From contig NZ_JAPDIA010000009.1 of the NCBI RefSeq assembly GCF_029525575.1, positions 930,001 through 994,000 of the forward strand: a stretch of 64,000 nucleotides of DNA, given 5' to 3'. This document shows, one piece after another, positions 9,092 to 18,470 of this stretch (position 1 is its first letter; each line of letters starts with the position of its first letter). The notes under the pieces are model-generated. The model had not been told where the DNA came from. It did not search any database and was given only the letters and a program-made list of their open reading frames with translations. The translations under genes were made by a program, and so were the position numbers. The stretch is from Cohnella rhizosphaerae (GTDB lineage: Bacteria > Bacillota > Bacilli > Paenibacillales > Paenibacillaceae).

Positions 9092-9539
9092 ATGAGCTTC
9101 GAACCCGAGGCCTGGAAGCAGTTCGTCACCGATCACTGGGTATTGATCCTGATCGCGGTCGTCGCGCTGCTGGTCATATTGAACGTGGTTAAGACCGTGC
9201 TGAAATGGGTGCTTGCCGCTGCGATCGTCGTAGGCGTCGTCGTTTACGGCGGCTATACGGTGAACGATCTGAAGGAGATCGGCGGGCAGGTCGTGGAGAC
9301 CGCGACGTCGGCCGTGAAGGACGAGGCATCCAAGGCGATGGCCGAGGAAGCTAAAAAAAGCGACCTATACATTGAACCCGGACGGCACCTATCTCGTCAA
9401 ATCTCCGAATCTGGAATTGAAGGGCACTCCGAACGCCGGCGAGGTGGACGTGAAGTTCCGGGGCGTATCGCTTGGTACGTGGAAAATGGAAGGGCCCGTC
9501 CGCGACTTCGTGACGACGGCGCTTCAAGCATCGAAATGA
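9092..9539 (+). CDS. Small membrane-anchored protein of unknown function (frameshifted)
   Basis: I do not recognise the family. After correction the product has 148 residues: two adjacent hydrophobic helices (about residues 17-55, from VLILIAVVALLVIL to VVVYGGYTV), a charged helical stretch, and a short beta-rich end (YTLNPDGTYLVKSPNLELKG). The frame breaks at A7 (9353-9359); with A6 the reading is continuous and stops with TGA at 9537-9539, overlapping the ATG of the next gene. As written, the frame instead fuses into the next gene through an Arg-rich, non-protein-like segment, which argues that the two genes are separate. It probably works with the transglutaminase-like protein. Confidence 0.65.
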
Positions 9540-10657
9540 ACTGGCTGGACGGGAACTTCGTCACTATCGCGCTGCTTGCGCTCGTAGCGGTGTCCCTGCT
9601 CCAAGGCATGAGGCGGGGCGCCAAGGGCTCCGCCAAGCAACTGTTTCTGTTTCTGTCGGGCGCGCTCCTGACGCTTGGGGCGATGGGGGCTGCCGCCTGG
9701 TGCGCTTCGGCGGCGTCGCCTGGCGTCCAGCGCTGGCTCGCGGCGCGCGATTGGGAGATGCCCGCGGCCGATGCTTCGACCTGGCGTCAACTGGGCTACA
9801 CCGCCTACTCGGGCGTGCGGGATCTCCCGCTGCTGCGCTTTGCCGTTTTGTTTTTGATCGCCTACTTGCTGCTTCGGTATGTGCTTGGCACGGTCTCCTC
9901 GCTGCTCATTCGCGCGGGCGCCGCGCCTTTTGTTCTTGTACCCGGCGGCGGGCCGGTCAGCCGGACCGTCGGCGGTCTCATCGGCGCGGCGCTGGGCGGA
10001 GGACGTGCGATCCTCGTGACCGCCGTCCTGTTCGCCTACTGCGCGTTGTCCCCGCAGAGCGTGTTCGCGCAGTATATCGAGCAGTCCGCGCTGTATCGGG
10101 AGGCGGCCGCGCAGATTATCCGGCCTGCGGCCGGCGATCTGCTGACCGAGCGGCTGCCGGTGCTCGCCGCTTCGATGCAGGGCGAGATGGATAAGCTGTG
10201 GCAGAAGCGGTACGACATTATCGACGCCGACCTGCCGACGGACATCGTTAGCGCGGCGAAGGAAGTGACGGCGCAAGCCGACGGCGACGAGGCGAAGGCG
10301 AGGGCGCTGTACGATTGGGTCGGCACCCGCGTCGCCTACGACGACGCGAAGGCCGAAGCCTATGAGCGGCGCGGGGAGTGGCGCGAGCAGTCGCCGGAGG
10401 ATACGTTTCGTACCCGCGAAGGCGTGTGCATCGACTATGCCAGGTTGTACGCGGCCATGGCGCGATCAGTCGGCCTGAACGTACGCGTCGTGACCGGCCA
10501 GGGCTACGACGGGCAGGGCGGCTACGGCCCGCATGCCTGGAACGAAGTATTGCTCGGCGACCGCGGCGAGTGGATCCCGCTCGATTCGACATGGGCGAAG
10601 ACGGGCGATTGGTTTAATCCGCCGCGCTTCGAAGATACGCACATTCGCTCGGCGTAG
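9536..10657 (+). CDS. Membrane protein with C-terminal transglutaminase-like domain
   Basis: A 373-residue protein. The first 190 residues hold four to five membrane helices arranged like a CvpA-type domain, including the glycine-rich turn GGGPVSRTVGGLIGAALGGG. The C-terminal 150 residues form a transglutaminase/cysteine-protease core with all three catalytic positions: Cys in EGVCIDYARLYAAM, His in GPHAWNEV and Asp in PLDSTW. Depending on topology the core lies outside the cell, where related domains act on peptides or cell-wall proteins. ATG 9536 overlaps the preceding stop (ATGA). The reaction could be proteolysis, peptide crosslinking or transamidation; sequence alone cannot decide. Confidence 0.75.
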   Translation: MNWLDGNFVTIALLALVAVSLLQGMRRGAKGSAKQLFLFLSGALLTLGAMGAAAWCASAASPGVQRWLAARDWEMPAADASTWRQLGYTAYSGVRDLPLLRFAVLFLIAYLLLRYVLGTVSSLLIRAGAAPFVLVPGGGPVSRTVGGLIGAALGGGRAILVTAVLFAYCALSPQSVFAQYIEQSALYREAAAQIIRPAAGDLLTERLPVLAASMQGEMDKLWQKRYDIIDADLPTDIVSAAKEVTAQADGDEAKARALYDWVGTRVAYDDAKAEAYERRGEWREQSPEDTFRTREGVCIDYARLYAAMARSVGLNVRVVTGQGYDGQGGYGPHAWNEVLLGDRGEWIPLDSTWAKTGDWFNPPRFEDTHIRSA

Positions 10658-10680
10658 GCAGGAGCGGGAAATTGAAGCCG

Positions 10681-10992
10681 TGGCGCCGAGTCGCGAGTGC
10701 ATGCGAGCCGCTAGCGGAAGAAGGTTCCGCTATGGCGCCGGGTCGCGAGTCTCTGCGAGCTGTTAGCGGAAAAAAGTTCCGCTATGGCGTCGGGTCGCGA
10801 GTGTGTGCGAGCCGTTAGCGGAAAAAAGTTCCGCTATGTCGCCGGGTCGCGAGTGTGTGCGAGCCGTTAGCGGAAAAAAGTTCCGCTATGTCGCCGGGTC
10901 GCGAGTGTGTGCGAGCCGTTAGCGGAAAAAAGTTCCGCTATGTCGCCGGGGCGCGTGTGCCTGCGAGTCGCTAGCGGAAAAAAGCTCCGCTA
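10681..10992. repeat. 52-bp tandem array, each unit with a perfect hairpin
   Basis: Six units with a strict 52-bp period. Each carries TAGCGGAA, a five-base A-rich loop and TTCCGCTA (loops start after 10,719, 10,771, 10,823, 10,875, 10,927 and 10,979), an 8-bp stem with slight variation in the first and last copies. The 31 bases between hairpins are conserved as well (GTCGCGAGT..TGCGAGC), so these are not CRISPR spacers. The array fills most of the 470 bases between the transglutaminase gene and the penicillin-binding protein. No coding frame is supported. Confidence 0.9.
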
Positions 10993-11128
10993 TTGGGTGC
11001 AGGTCATGCGTACGCTATGCCCGCTGGCGGCATGCGCTGCCGCGAATGCCGCGCATAGATGTTTGCCTGTCACTCGACTAGGCGGTTAGCCCGCATGCGG
11101 GCGCAGTATCAACAGGAGGATGTTTTCT

Positions 11129-13141
11129 ATGAGCGACAAGCTGACGGAAGAGGCGGAGCGGAGAGTCCTCCGCAACCGCCGTCACTTCAGCATCCGTCTG
11201 AACTTTTTCTTTTTTACCGTATTCGGACTATTCTCGGTGTTGATCATTCGCCTCGCCTACCTGCAATTCGTCGAAGGGCCGAATCTGAAGGATCAGGAGC
11301 ATCAGCTGGCGACCAAAGACGTATCGATCCCGCCGATCCGCGGCAACATTTACGATTCGACGGGGTTTCCGATCGCTTATTCCACTTCGACGCAGTCGCT
11401 CTACTTCACGCTCGAGCCGGGCACCAAAAAAGCGGAAGGACAGGCGATGTCCGCGCGCATCGAGGAAGCATTCAAATTGTACGGGGATAAAACGAAAGAG
11501 CCGCTCACGGCGGCCGAGATCTTCGAGGACATGGACTTCGAGGGCAAGGTGCATTACCCGTTCCAGCAGCGGCGGATCAAGTCGGGGCTGACGGATCAGG
11601 AGATCGCCTACTTCAGCGAGCACCGCGATGAGTTCAAGGGCGTGGACATCGTAGAAGAGAGCATCCGCCAGTACAGCACAGAGCGCGTCGCGACGCAGCT
11701 CGTCGGCTATATGAAGCAGCTGTCGGGGGCGACCTCCCTTGATTTTTACAAGGATATCAACAAAGGCCAGGAAGACCCGACGCTCAAGTATCTGGATACG
11801 GAGGACGTCGGCTTCGACGGTCTCGAGCTTATGTATCAGTCCGAGCTGCGCGGCCGCAACGGGCTGAAAACCTATCCGGTCAACAATCAGAGCCAGATCA
11901 TCGGTCCGATGGAGCTGACCAAGCCGGTCAAAGGGGACAACCTGTTCCTGACGATCAACAAGGACGTGCAGCTGGCAACGCAAAACGCGATCGCCGAACA
12001 CCTGCAGCAGATCCGCACGTCGAACAACAAGCAGGAGCGCGCGCCGAACGCCAAGACCGGGTACGCGGTGGCGATGGAGGTCAAGACGGGCAAAGTCGTC
12101 GCCATGGCGAGCATGCCGGACTACGACGCGAACGTGTGGCAGGGCGGCATCAGCTCGAAAAACTACGAGCAATTCAAGTTTTATTTGAGCAACGGCGCGA
12201 TTCGCGAGGTCCAGGCGCCCTATGCGGACGAGAAGGAGCGCAAGAAGCATCCTTCCTCGCTCGTCAACCTCGGCTCCACGCAGAAGCCGCTCACCATTTT
12301 GCTCGGCCTGAACGAAGGCTTGATCACGACCGGCTCCACGTTTTCCGATCCGGGCTACTTCGAGTTCGGACGCGAAGGCCACAAGACGCGCGTTCGCAAC
12401 GCGGGCAGCGCGGCCAACGGCACGCTGACGCCGGCGTCGGCGATCGCCCATTCCTCGAACGCCTATATGGCGGGCATGGTGGGCAACAAGCTCTATTTGC
12501 GCGACGGCTCCAAAGGCCTGGACGTCTGGGACAAATACATGAAGGAGTTCGGGCTCGGCGTCAAGACCGAGAGCGGTCTGCCGGGCGAGTCCAAGGGCTC
12601 GATCAACTACTTCATCGAGGCAAAGCGGGGCAGTCCGCAGTCCGCGCTCGTCTATGCGTCGTTCGGCCAGCAAGGGCGGTACACGGCGCTGCAGCTTGCG
12701 CAATACGCGACGACGCTTGCGAGCCGTGGTACGCGCCTGAAGCCGCAGTTCGTCGACCGCATCGAGGATACGGACGGCAATGTCGTGCAAGGCTACGAGG
12801 CTGAGATCCTGAACAAGATCGAGTTTCCGAAAAGCTACTGGCAGACGATCGAGAGCGGCATGTCGCAGGTCAAGGTGCAGGGCTTCGAGGACTTCAAGTA
12901 CTCGTTCCGGCGCAAGACCGGCACGTCCGAGCAGGACGTCGGCGGCGGCCGCGTCGAGAACGCGGTGTTCATCGCCTACGCGCCGGCGAACGATCCGAAG
13001 CTCGCGGTCGCGGTCGTCGTTCCCGAGGGCGGCTACGGCGGCTGGGGCGCGGCGCCGATCGCGCGGAAGATTTTCGACGCGTACGACGCGGCGGTGGGAC
13101 TGACGGATGCGGGGCCGGCGAAACCAGCGACTCCCCAATAA
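11129..13141 (+). CDS. Class B penicillin-binding protein (PBP2/PbpA type)
   Basis: A 670-residue peptidoglycan transpeptidase anchored by one N-terminal helix (about residues 23-45). A dimerisation region includes the family motif IPPIRGNIYD, and the catalytic domain carries the three penicillin-binding motifs: STQK with active Ser383, SSN at 442-444 and KTG at 596-598. It crosslinks wall peptides outside the membrane and is of the elongation or sporulation type. I prefer ATG 11129, 9 bases after AGGAGG; ATG 11120 touches the ribosome site. A close paralogue is encoded at 44,897-46,949. The gene is followed by a strong terminator hairpin. Confidence 0.9.
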   Translation: MSDKLTEEAERRVLRNRRHFSIRLNFFFFTVFGLFSVLIIRLAYLQFVEGPNLKDQEHQLATKDVSIPPIRGNIYDSTGFPIAYSTSTQSLYFTLEPGTKKAEGQAMSARIEEAFKLYGDKTKEPLTAAEIFEDMDFEGKVHYPFQQRRIKSGLTDQEIAYFSEHRDEFKGVDIVEESIRQYSTERVATQLVGYMKQLSGATSLDFYKDINKGQEDPTLKYLDTEDVGFDGLELMYQSELRGRNGLKTYPVNNQSQIIGPMELTKPVKGDNLFLTINKDVQLATQNAIAEHLQQIRTSNNKQERAPNAKTGYAVAMEVKTGKVVAMASMPDYDANVWQGGISSKNYEQFKFYLSNGAIREVQAPYADEKERKKHPSSLVNLGSTQKPLTILLGLNEGLITTGSTFSDPGYFEFGREGHKTRVRNAGSAANGTLTPASAIAHSSNAYMAGMVGNKLYLRDGSKGLDVWDKYMKEFGLGVKTESGLPGESKGSINYFIEAKRGSPQSALVYASFGQQGRYTALQLAQYATTLASRGTRLKPQFVDRIEDTDGNVVQGYEAEILNKIEFPKSYWQTIESGMSQVKVQGFEDFKYSFRRKTGTSEQDVGGGRVENAVFIAYAPANDPKLAVAVVVPEGGYGGWGAAPIARKIFDAYDAAVGLTDAGPAKPATPQ

Positions 13142-13161
13142 GTTTTAACGTCAATCTACGA

Positions 13162-13212
13162 AGCCCCGCCCGCTGGGCCTGCTCCCACAAGAGCCGGCCC
13201 GCGGGCGGGGCT
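13162..13212. terminator. Terminator hairpin between convergent genes
   Basis: AGCCCCGCCCGC (13162-13173) pairs exactly with GCGGGCGGGGCT (13201-13212). It separates the plus-strand penicillin-binding protein from the minus-strand Enzyme I gene and probably serves both. There is no long T run. Confidence 0.6.
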
Positions 13213-13238
13213 GTCTGATTTGCAGATGCTAAAACGGT

Positions 13239-14988
13239 CTAAGAGCTTGTATGGTAAAGCTCCGGAAAACGACTTTCGACGTATCGGCGGACGGACCGCG
13301 CGTCGTCCAGATCCATTGCGGCCTCGGCCGCCTGCTTCAAGAAGGCCTTGTCCCAGCGATCCGATTGCCGGCTGAGCTGCCATCCGATGGACGATAACGA
13401 CTCGTTGCCGACGCTGAAAACGTCCAGGCCCATGCCGAGCAGAAGCGGCACGGCGGCGGTCTCGCCCGCCATCTCGCCGCATATGCTCACCTTTTTTGTT
13501 CAGGTCGTGCGCGCAGCGTATGATTCGATGAATGAGCCGCAGCAAGGCAGGCTGCAGCGGATCGAGCAGTTCCTTCATAGAAGGGGAATTCCGGTTGGCG
13601 GCCATCGTGTACTGGATTAAATCATTGGTGCCGATGCTGAAGAAGTCGGCTTCCCGCGCCAGTCTGTCGGCCATGATGGCGGCCGAGGGAACTTCGATCA
13701 TCACGCCTCTTTCGATATGGCGGTTAAAAGGGATGCAAGACTGCGCGAGCTCCGATTGGACCTGTTCTACAACGGCGGTCGCTTGTCTCCATTCATCGAC
13801 GGTGGAGATCATCGGGAACAGCAGCTTGACATTGCCGTATGCGCTGGCCCGCAGCAGCGCGCGCAACTGCGTGCGCAGCAGATCCTGCCTCTTTAATGAA
13901 ATACGCATGCCGCGGTTGCCGAGAAAGGGATTGTCTTCTTCCTCGAGCTTGAGCAAGGAGAGCGGCTTGTCCCCGCCTACGTCCATCGTGCGGATCACGA
14001 TCGGCGTTTGGGCCGGAAACGCCGACACGACTGCGCGATAAGCTTCGAACTGCTCGTCCTCCGAAGGGAAATTTTCCCTGCCCATAAATAAAAATTCGGT
14101 ACGGAACAAGCCGATGCCGTCCGCTCCGTAATTTTGCGCGGCAACGGCCTCGGATACGGAGCTGATATTGGACATGAGGAGCGGCCTGTCGTCGCCAGCC
14201 GTTTGAAGCGGCAGCGGGAGAGCGCCTTGCGGCTTACAGCCGCCGGCTGCCGATACGGCTTGCCTGTCCTCTGCAAGCTGTCTTGCGGGAGGATCGACGG
14301 TCAACGTGCCGTTCGAGCCGTCGATCAGCACCGTCTGCCCGTCTCGAATGCTGCGCAGGTCCGCTCCGATCCCGACGACGGCCGGAATGCCTATCGACCG
14401 CGCGATGATGGCGAAATGCGAGGTAGCGCTTCCATGTACGACCGCTACGCCGGCTATCGTTCGTGGATCGAGCAGCACCGCCTCGGACGGCGACAGATTG
14501 TCGCACAGAAGAATCAGGCTTTCCGTGCCGACGATCTCTTCGAGCACGCCCTTCTCCCCCCTCAGCGCGCGAAGGATGCGTTGGATGACGTCCTCGATAT
14601 CCGGCGCCCGTTCCTTGAAGGAAACCGGATCGAGCCTGTGCAACATACCGAGCGCCTCGGACATCGCTTCCTGAAGCGCCGCTTGACATGAAAAGTGCGC
14701 TTTTTCGATTTTGTCCCGCGCTTTTCCGATAAGCTCCCCATCCGCGAGCAAATATAATTGGACCTCTATAATATCGGCCTCTTCCGTGCGGCCATGCGCC
14801 AGCAGGGAGGTCCGGATCGCCGCCAACGCATCGCCGGATTGCTTGACGGCCGCATCGAATCGATCCAGCTCCGCCGGGACGAGCAGCGACGCAATCGTAT
14901 CGGCCTCCGGCTGCCGCGCCGAGGCGGGTACTTGCATCGCGCGTCCCCACGACAAGCCGGCCGAGGCGGGAATTCCTTTCAACTGCAT
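13239..14988 (-). CDS. ptsI: PTS Enzyme I (phosphoenolpyruvate-protein phosphotransferase; frameshifted)
   Basis: The first enzyme of the sugar phosphotransferase system, passing phosphate from phosphoenolpyruvate to HPr in the cytoplasm. The phosphohistidine lies in SATSHFAIIARSIGIPAVVG, and the PEP-binding barrel has LFRTEFLFMGRENFPSE and the IGTNDLIQY motif. The catalytic Cys region ICGEMAGE follows the frame break at T6 on the plus strand (13492-13497); with five bases the product reads LNKKVSICGEMAGE and is about 582 residues, the usual Enzyme I length. It is the last gene of the five-gene PTS operon, 48 bases after HPr. Finding dedicated ptsH and ptsI copies in a sugar-specific operon is notable; a general ptsHI pair may exist elsewhere in the genome. 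Confidence 0.9.
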
Positions 14989-15036
14989 AAGCCATGCCTC
15001 CCAATTCCTATTCTGAACGGTCGTCGGCCGTCTCGC

Positions 15037-15291
15037 TTAGTGCTCTGCCGTCAGCACGGCCCCGATGGCTTCGACCGCCGCCTGCGAATCCTCGCCCTCC
15101 GCGACGACTTCGATCACGTCGCCGAATTTGGCGCCGATGGAGATCATGTTAACGAGGCTTTTCGCGAAAAACGAGGCTCCGTCCTTGACCAGGTAGCTGT
15201 CGGAGCTGTGGCGAACGGCGGCTTCTACAATTTTGAGCGCGGGACGCGCATGTATGCCCGACGGATTCATAACCGTATATTTTTTTTTCAT
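15037..15291 (-). CDS. ptsH: HPr phosphocarrier protein
   Basis: An 84-residue protein of the usual HPr length that carries phosphate from Enzyme I to the IIA domain. The active-site motif is GIHARPA with His14. The regulatory serine motif AKSLVNMISIG is present with Ser45 in the place of Ser46. The gene could therefore be a substrate of HPr kinase and could join CcpA in catabolite control, although Crh-like proteins lack His and this one has it. It lies between the IICB and Enzyme I genes, 13 bases from the former. Confidence 0.92.
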   Translation of the reverse strand: MKKKYTVMNPSGIHARPALKIVEAAVRHSSDSYLVKDGASFFAKSLVNMISIGAKFGDVIEVVAEGEDSQAAVEAIGAVLTAEH

Positions 15292-15304
15292 CTTTGTTGC
15301 ACTC

Positions 15305-16834
15305 CTACAAAATGGCTTTAATCTGATCCTTCAGCTTCTCGGCTTCCATCCCGAATACGGCTTGTACCGAGCCCTTGCCTAATCGGATGACGCCCAGCGC
15401 GCCCAGCCGCTTGAGCTCCAGATCGTCGACAAGTCGCTCGTCGTTTACCGTCAACCGCAGACGCGTGATGCAGGCGTCGATGCTGCTGATATTAGCCGAC
15501 CCGCCGAAGGCTGCCGCTACTGAAGCCGCGAGCTCGCGTCTGCCGGCAGAATCGGCTGCGGAAACGAGCGGGCGCTTGTCATCGCCGGCGCGGGAGGTCG
15601 ATTCGCCGCCGCCGTTCTTGCCGCCCGACTCATATTCGAAGCCCGCTATGACCGGAATGTCGTCGGGCTCCCGACCCGGGGTCATCAGATTGAACTTGAC
15701 GATGATCACCCGGAACAGCGCGTAATAGAAGAGCGCGAAGCAGAAGCCGATGGGCAAGATGAGCAATGGCTTGGTAGCAAGCGGAAAATTGATGGCATAA
15801 TCGATAAACCCGGCAGAAAAGCCGAAGCCGTGCCTTACGCCCAGTTCAACCGTAATGTATCCGCTGATTCCCGCAAGCAGCGCATGAATCACGTACAGGA
15901 CGGGCGCTACGAACATAAACGCAAATTCCAGCGGTTCGGTGATGCCGGTCAAAAAAGGACGCAAGCGCGGCGCTTAAAAAAATCGAAGCGATCATTTTGC
16001 GTTTCTTGGCGCTGGCACTGTGGACGATCGCGAGCGCCGTGGCGGGGGAGCGCGAACATCATGATGGGAAAAAAACCGACCATAAGCAGCCCCGCTTGCT
16101 TGTCTTCGGCAAAAAAAACGATTCAAATCCCCTTTGACGATATGACCGGATGCGTCTACGTAGCTGCCGACCTGAAACCAGGCGATGTTGTTCAACACAT
16201 GGTGAAGGCCGAAAGGCAGGAGCAGGCGATTGGCGGTAATATAGACGAAAGCGCCGATGCCGCCCAAGTCTATTACCCAGTCTCCGAAGCTGTCCAGCGC
16301 ATGCTGGATGGGCCCCCAGAAGAAACCCAGCCCCACCGAGACGACGATCATGGCGCAGGAGGTGACGATCGGCACGAATCTTTTGCCTGAGAAAAAGCCG
16401 AGCCAGCCGGGCAGTTGAATCTGGTAATATCGCTTGTAAAAATAAGAGGCGACGAGTCCCGATAGTATGCCGCCCAGCACGCCCATATTCAAATCGTTCG
16501 CCATATGGGACCAGTCCGCGAACACGACAGGCATTCGGAGCATCACGTTGTCCAGCACCAGGTAGCCGACGACCGCGGCGAGCGCCGCCACGGCATCGCC
16601 GCCGATGCCGATCCCGATGCTGATCGCGAAGATCAGCGGCAGATGATCGAATATCGCGGACCCGCCCGCATCCAGAAAGGGAGCGATATAGCGGTTCAGC
16701 CAGTCCCCCCATTCGCCCATGCCGAAGTCCTTGGCATAATCGATGTTGCCGAACCGGAGCAAAATCGCCGCCGCCGGCAGCACCGCGACGGGCAGCATGA
16801 GCGATTTGCCGATTTTTTGCAAGATAGCCAGCAT
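15305..16834 (-). CDS. nagE: PTS GlcNAc-specific IICB component, NagE-like (three frame breaks)
   Basis: The membrane permease and IIB phosphorylation unit. It imports a sugar, most likely N-acetylglucosamine, and phosphorylates it. The IIC part (about residues 1-370) matches the NagE pattern closely, with PFGLHHVLNNIAWFQVG, GDLNRFF, GFFPIMMFALP and SFLTGITEPLEFAF. The C-terminal IIB domain has its phosphocysteine in IDACITRLRLTV. Three single-base excesses within 168 bp interrupt it: A8 at 16111-16118, G5 at 16044-16048 and A6 at 15951-15956. Removing one base from each gives about 508 residues of unbroken homology. Because the three sum to a codon, both outer parts are in one frame. Real decay is possible but less likely, since neighbours show the same pattern. 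Confidence 0.85.
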
Positions 16835-16852
16835 GCTTCGATCCCTCCCCGG

Positions 16853-17361
16853 TCAGGTCACTTGCTGAAGCAGAATTCGGAACGCGCGCGGTTCTCCGAT
16901 GCGTATGTCCCGGTAACGGCAATCGACGGACGCGCTGAGCCGCTCCCCGCCTATCGCGATAAAGATGGCGCACGCGGGATAGCCCGCTTGGCGGATCAGG
17001 GGGAAGGTCGAACCGGAGCAAGGGCTGTCCCGGAGATACGCGATCGTTGGCTCTCACCAGCATATCGAAGCCTCTTCCGCGCAGATCGACCGTATCGATC
17101 CCGATATGGATCAGCAGCTGCATACCCGATTCATGCTTCAACAGCAAAGCGTGTTTGGTGTCGGCCGTGTGGCTGACGATTCCTTCAAAGGGGGGCGATC
17201 GCGATGTCGCCCGTCGGTTCGATCGCGACGCCGTCGCCCAGATAGCCGCGGGAAAAATTGTCGTCGCTTACTTCGCGAAGCGGGAACAGTCTGCCCGCGA
17301 CGGGCGCAGCGGCTTCGATGGAGACCGTCCGCTGCTTCCATGTTCGAATAGGGCGGAACAA
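16853..17361 (-). CDS. PTS IIA component, glucose family (two frame breaks)
   Basis: A soluble IIA protein of the Crr/IIA-Glc family. It accepts phosphate from HPr and passes it to IICB. Corrected length is 168 residues. The phosphohistidine lies in LLIHIGIDTVDLRG and the supporting His in SHTADTKHALLLKHESG. The start is TTG 17361 with GAGGG seven bases upstream. Two single-base excesses (G6 at 17190-17195 and G5 at 16999-17003) break the frame; removing one base from each gives IAIAPFEGIVSHT and FDLPLIRQAGYPA and ends at TGA 16853. The gene sits 18 bases before the IICB gene, which in many relatives carries the IIA domain fused. Confidence 0.8.
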
Positions 17362-17410
17362 TGGCGATCCCTCTCTCTCTCTAACCTGTCTGACAAGAAT
17401 TTCATCGGTT

Positions 17411-18262
17411 TTAACTCGTCTCGAATAAACGATGCAGGTGAATCGCCATATAGCCGATTTCGTCTTGCGAGATATGTAAGTTCATTTCTTCCTCGATCAG
17501 CACCGCGATATCGGCGGCCAGCGCGAACGCTTCGGGGTAATTGACTTTGAGCTCGGACACGATCGGATTAATGACCCGGCGTCCGAGCATCAAGCGCTCG
17601 ATGACGGCCCGCATATGCATGACGAGTCTGGCGTAGTCCTGGCTTGTCCGTTGAAGGGGAAAGCCCTTATGGTGTTCGATGTGTTCGACGATGCGGTTGA
17701 CGAGTCCGGTGAGCTTGACCAATTGCCCGACCGAGGCGGTTCCGACGCAGGAATGGACGTGAAGCGCCAGAAATCCGATCTCGTCCTCCGGTATGGGGAC
17801 GCCGAAGCTTTCGCTGATCATGACGGCCGCCTGCGCGGCGATCTCATATTCCTGGGGAAAGTTGATTTTCGTCTCGTGCAAAAAGGGATTATTGATATCC
17901 ATGCCGTTTTGAAGCCGGTACAAGGCGAACTGAATGTGATTGGGAAGCGCAAAATAGACTTTGGGCTGAACAGGCGTACCCAGGCGCTCTTTAACGTTTT
18001 CGACGATTTTTTCCGAGATCAGGATGACCTCGGGATCGATGTTCTCGATCAAATCCTGAAATTCTTTGATCGGCTGCCGATCGTCAAGACGGTAGCGCTT
18101 TTCGATTCTCGGATCGGTCGTGCTGATCCATTCCAGACCCTTGGAAGCGAAGCCGAGACCCTTGCCGAAGAGCACATACTCGTTCGTCGTGCGGGGATCC
18201 ACGGTCAGAATAACGTTATTGCCTACGATACGATCGATGCGCTGCCTTTCTTTCCCGATCAA
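17411..18262 (-). CDS. PRD-type transcription antiterminator (GlcT/LicT family)
   Basis: A 283-residue RNA-binding antiterminator. The N-terminal 60 residues are a CAT RNA-binding domain (RIVGNNVILTVDPRTTNEYVLF in two parts), followed by two PTS regulation domains with the phosphorylatable histidines in HVHSCVG and HIEHHK (PRD1) and in LVMHMRA and IHLHRLFE (PRD2). I chose TTG 18262, five bases after GGAGGG; longer readings run into the terminator. It is the first gene of the PTS operon. It should bind the RNA target just upstream (18,390-18,416) and open transcription when its cognate permease is busy with substrate, since IIB-mediated phosphorylation of PRD1 inactivates this family. Confidence 0.85.
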   Translation of the reverse strand: MIGKERQRIDRIVGNNVILTVDPRTTNEYVLFGKGLGFASKGLEWISTTDPRIEKRYRLDDRQPIKEFQDLIENIDPEVILISEKIVENVKERLGTPVQPKVYFALPNHIQFALYRLQNGMDINNPFLHETKINFPQEYEIAAQAAVMISESFGVPIPEDEIGFLALHVHSCVGTASVGQLVKLTGLVNRIVEHIEHHKGFPLQRTSQDYARLVMHMRAVIERLMLGRRVINPIVSELKVNYPEAFALAADIAVLIEEEMNLHISQDEIGYMAIHLHRLFETS

Positions 18263-18366
18263 CTCTATCCCTCCTGACGACCGGCTCGTCGTTAAAAACA
18301 TGGTTGGCGCATGCTTCGGCACGGCCAGGCCGCCGAAAAAAAAGAAAGCCGAAAATGCTTGCTCCC

Positions 18367-18416
18367 CAAAAAAAGAAGCCAGCACCCTCGGCTCATGCCT
18401 AGATGAACTAGTCGCA
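18367..18416 (-). promoter_or_regulatory. RNA antiterminator (RAT) overlapping an intrinsic terminator
   Basis: Read on the minus strand, GACTAG-ttcat-CTAGGCATGAGCC (18413 down to 18390) matches the layout of the antiterminator targets of GlcT/LicT proteins: a short stem-loop followed by the conserved AGGCATGA-like arm. The last bases of this element, AGCC, also pair with GGCT (18380-18377), forming a terminator stem that ends in seven T (18374-18368). The two structures are mutually exclusive. The element lies about 130 bases ahead of the antiterminator gene itself, so the whole operon including its regulator is under antitermination control. Confidence 0.65.
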
Positions 18417-18440
18417 CGCCAACAAGTTTAAATTATTAAT

Positions 18441-18470
18441 ATGATAAGTTAAATGACGTGAATCTGTCAA
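18441..18470 (-). promoter_or_regulatory. Promoter of the PTS operon
   Basis: On the minus strand TTGACA (18470-18465) and TATCAT (18446-18441) are 18 bases apart. Transcription would begin about 20 bases before the antiterminator element. Confidence 0.65.

Noticed and set aside
10681..10992. Possible CRISPR array with 21-bp palindromic repeats
   Set aside because: The sequence between the hairpins is conserved from unit to unit, so there are no variable spacers, and no cas genes lie nearby.
18263..18385. N-terminal extension of the antiterminator (Phe-rich segment)
   Set aside because: The extension translates the terminator T run and leader; TTG 18262 has a good ribosome site and the RNA-binding domain starts right after it.
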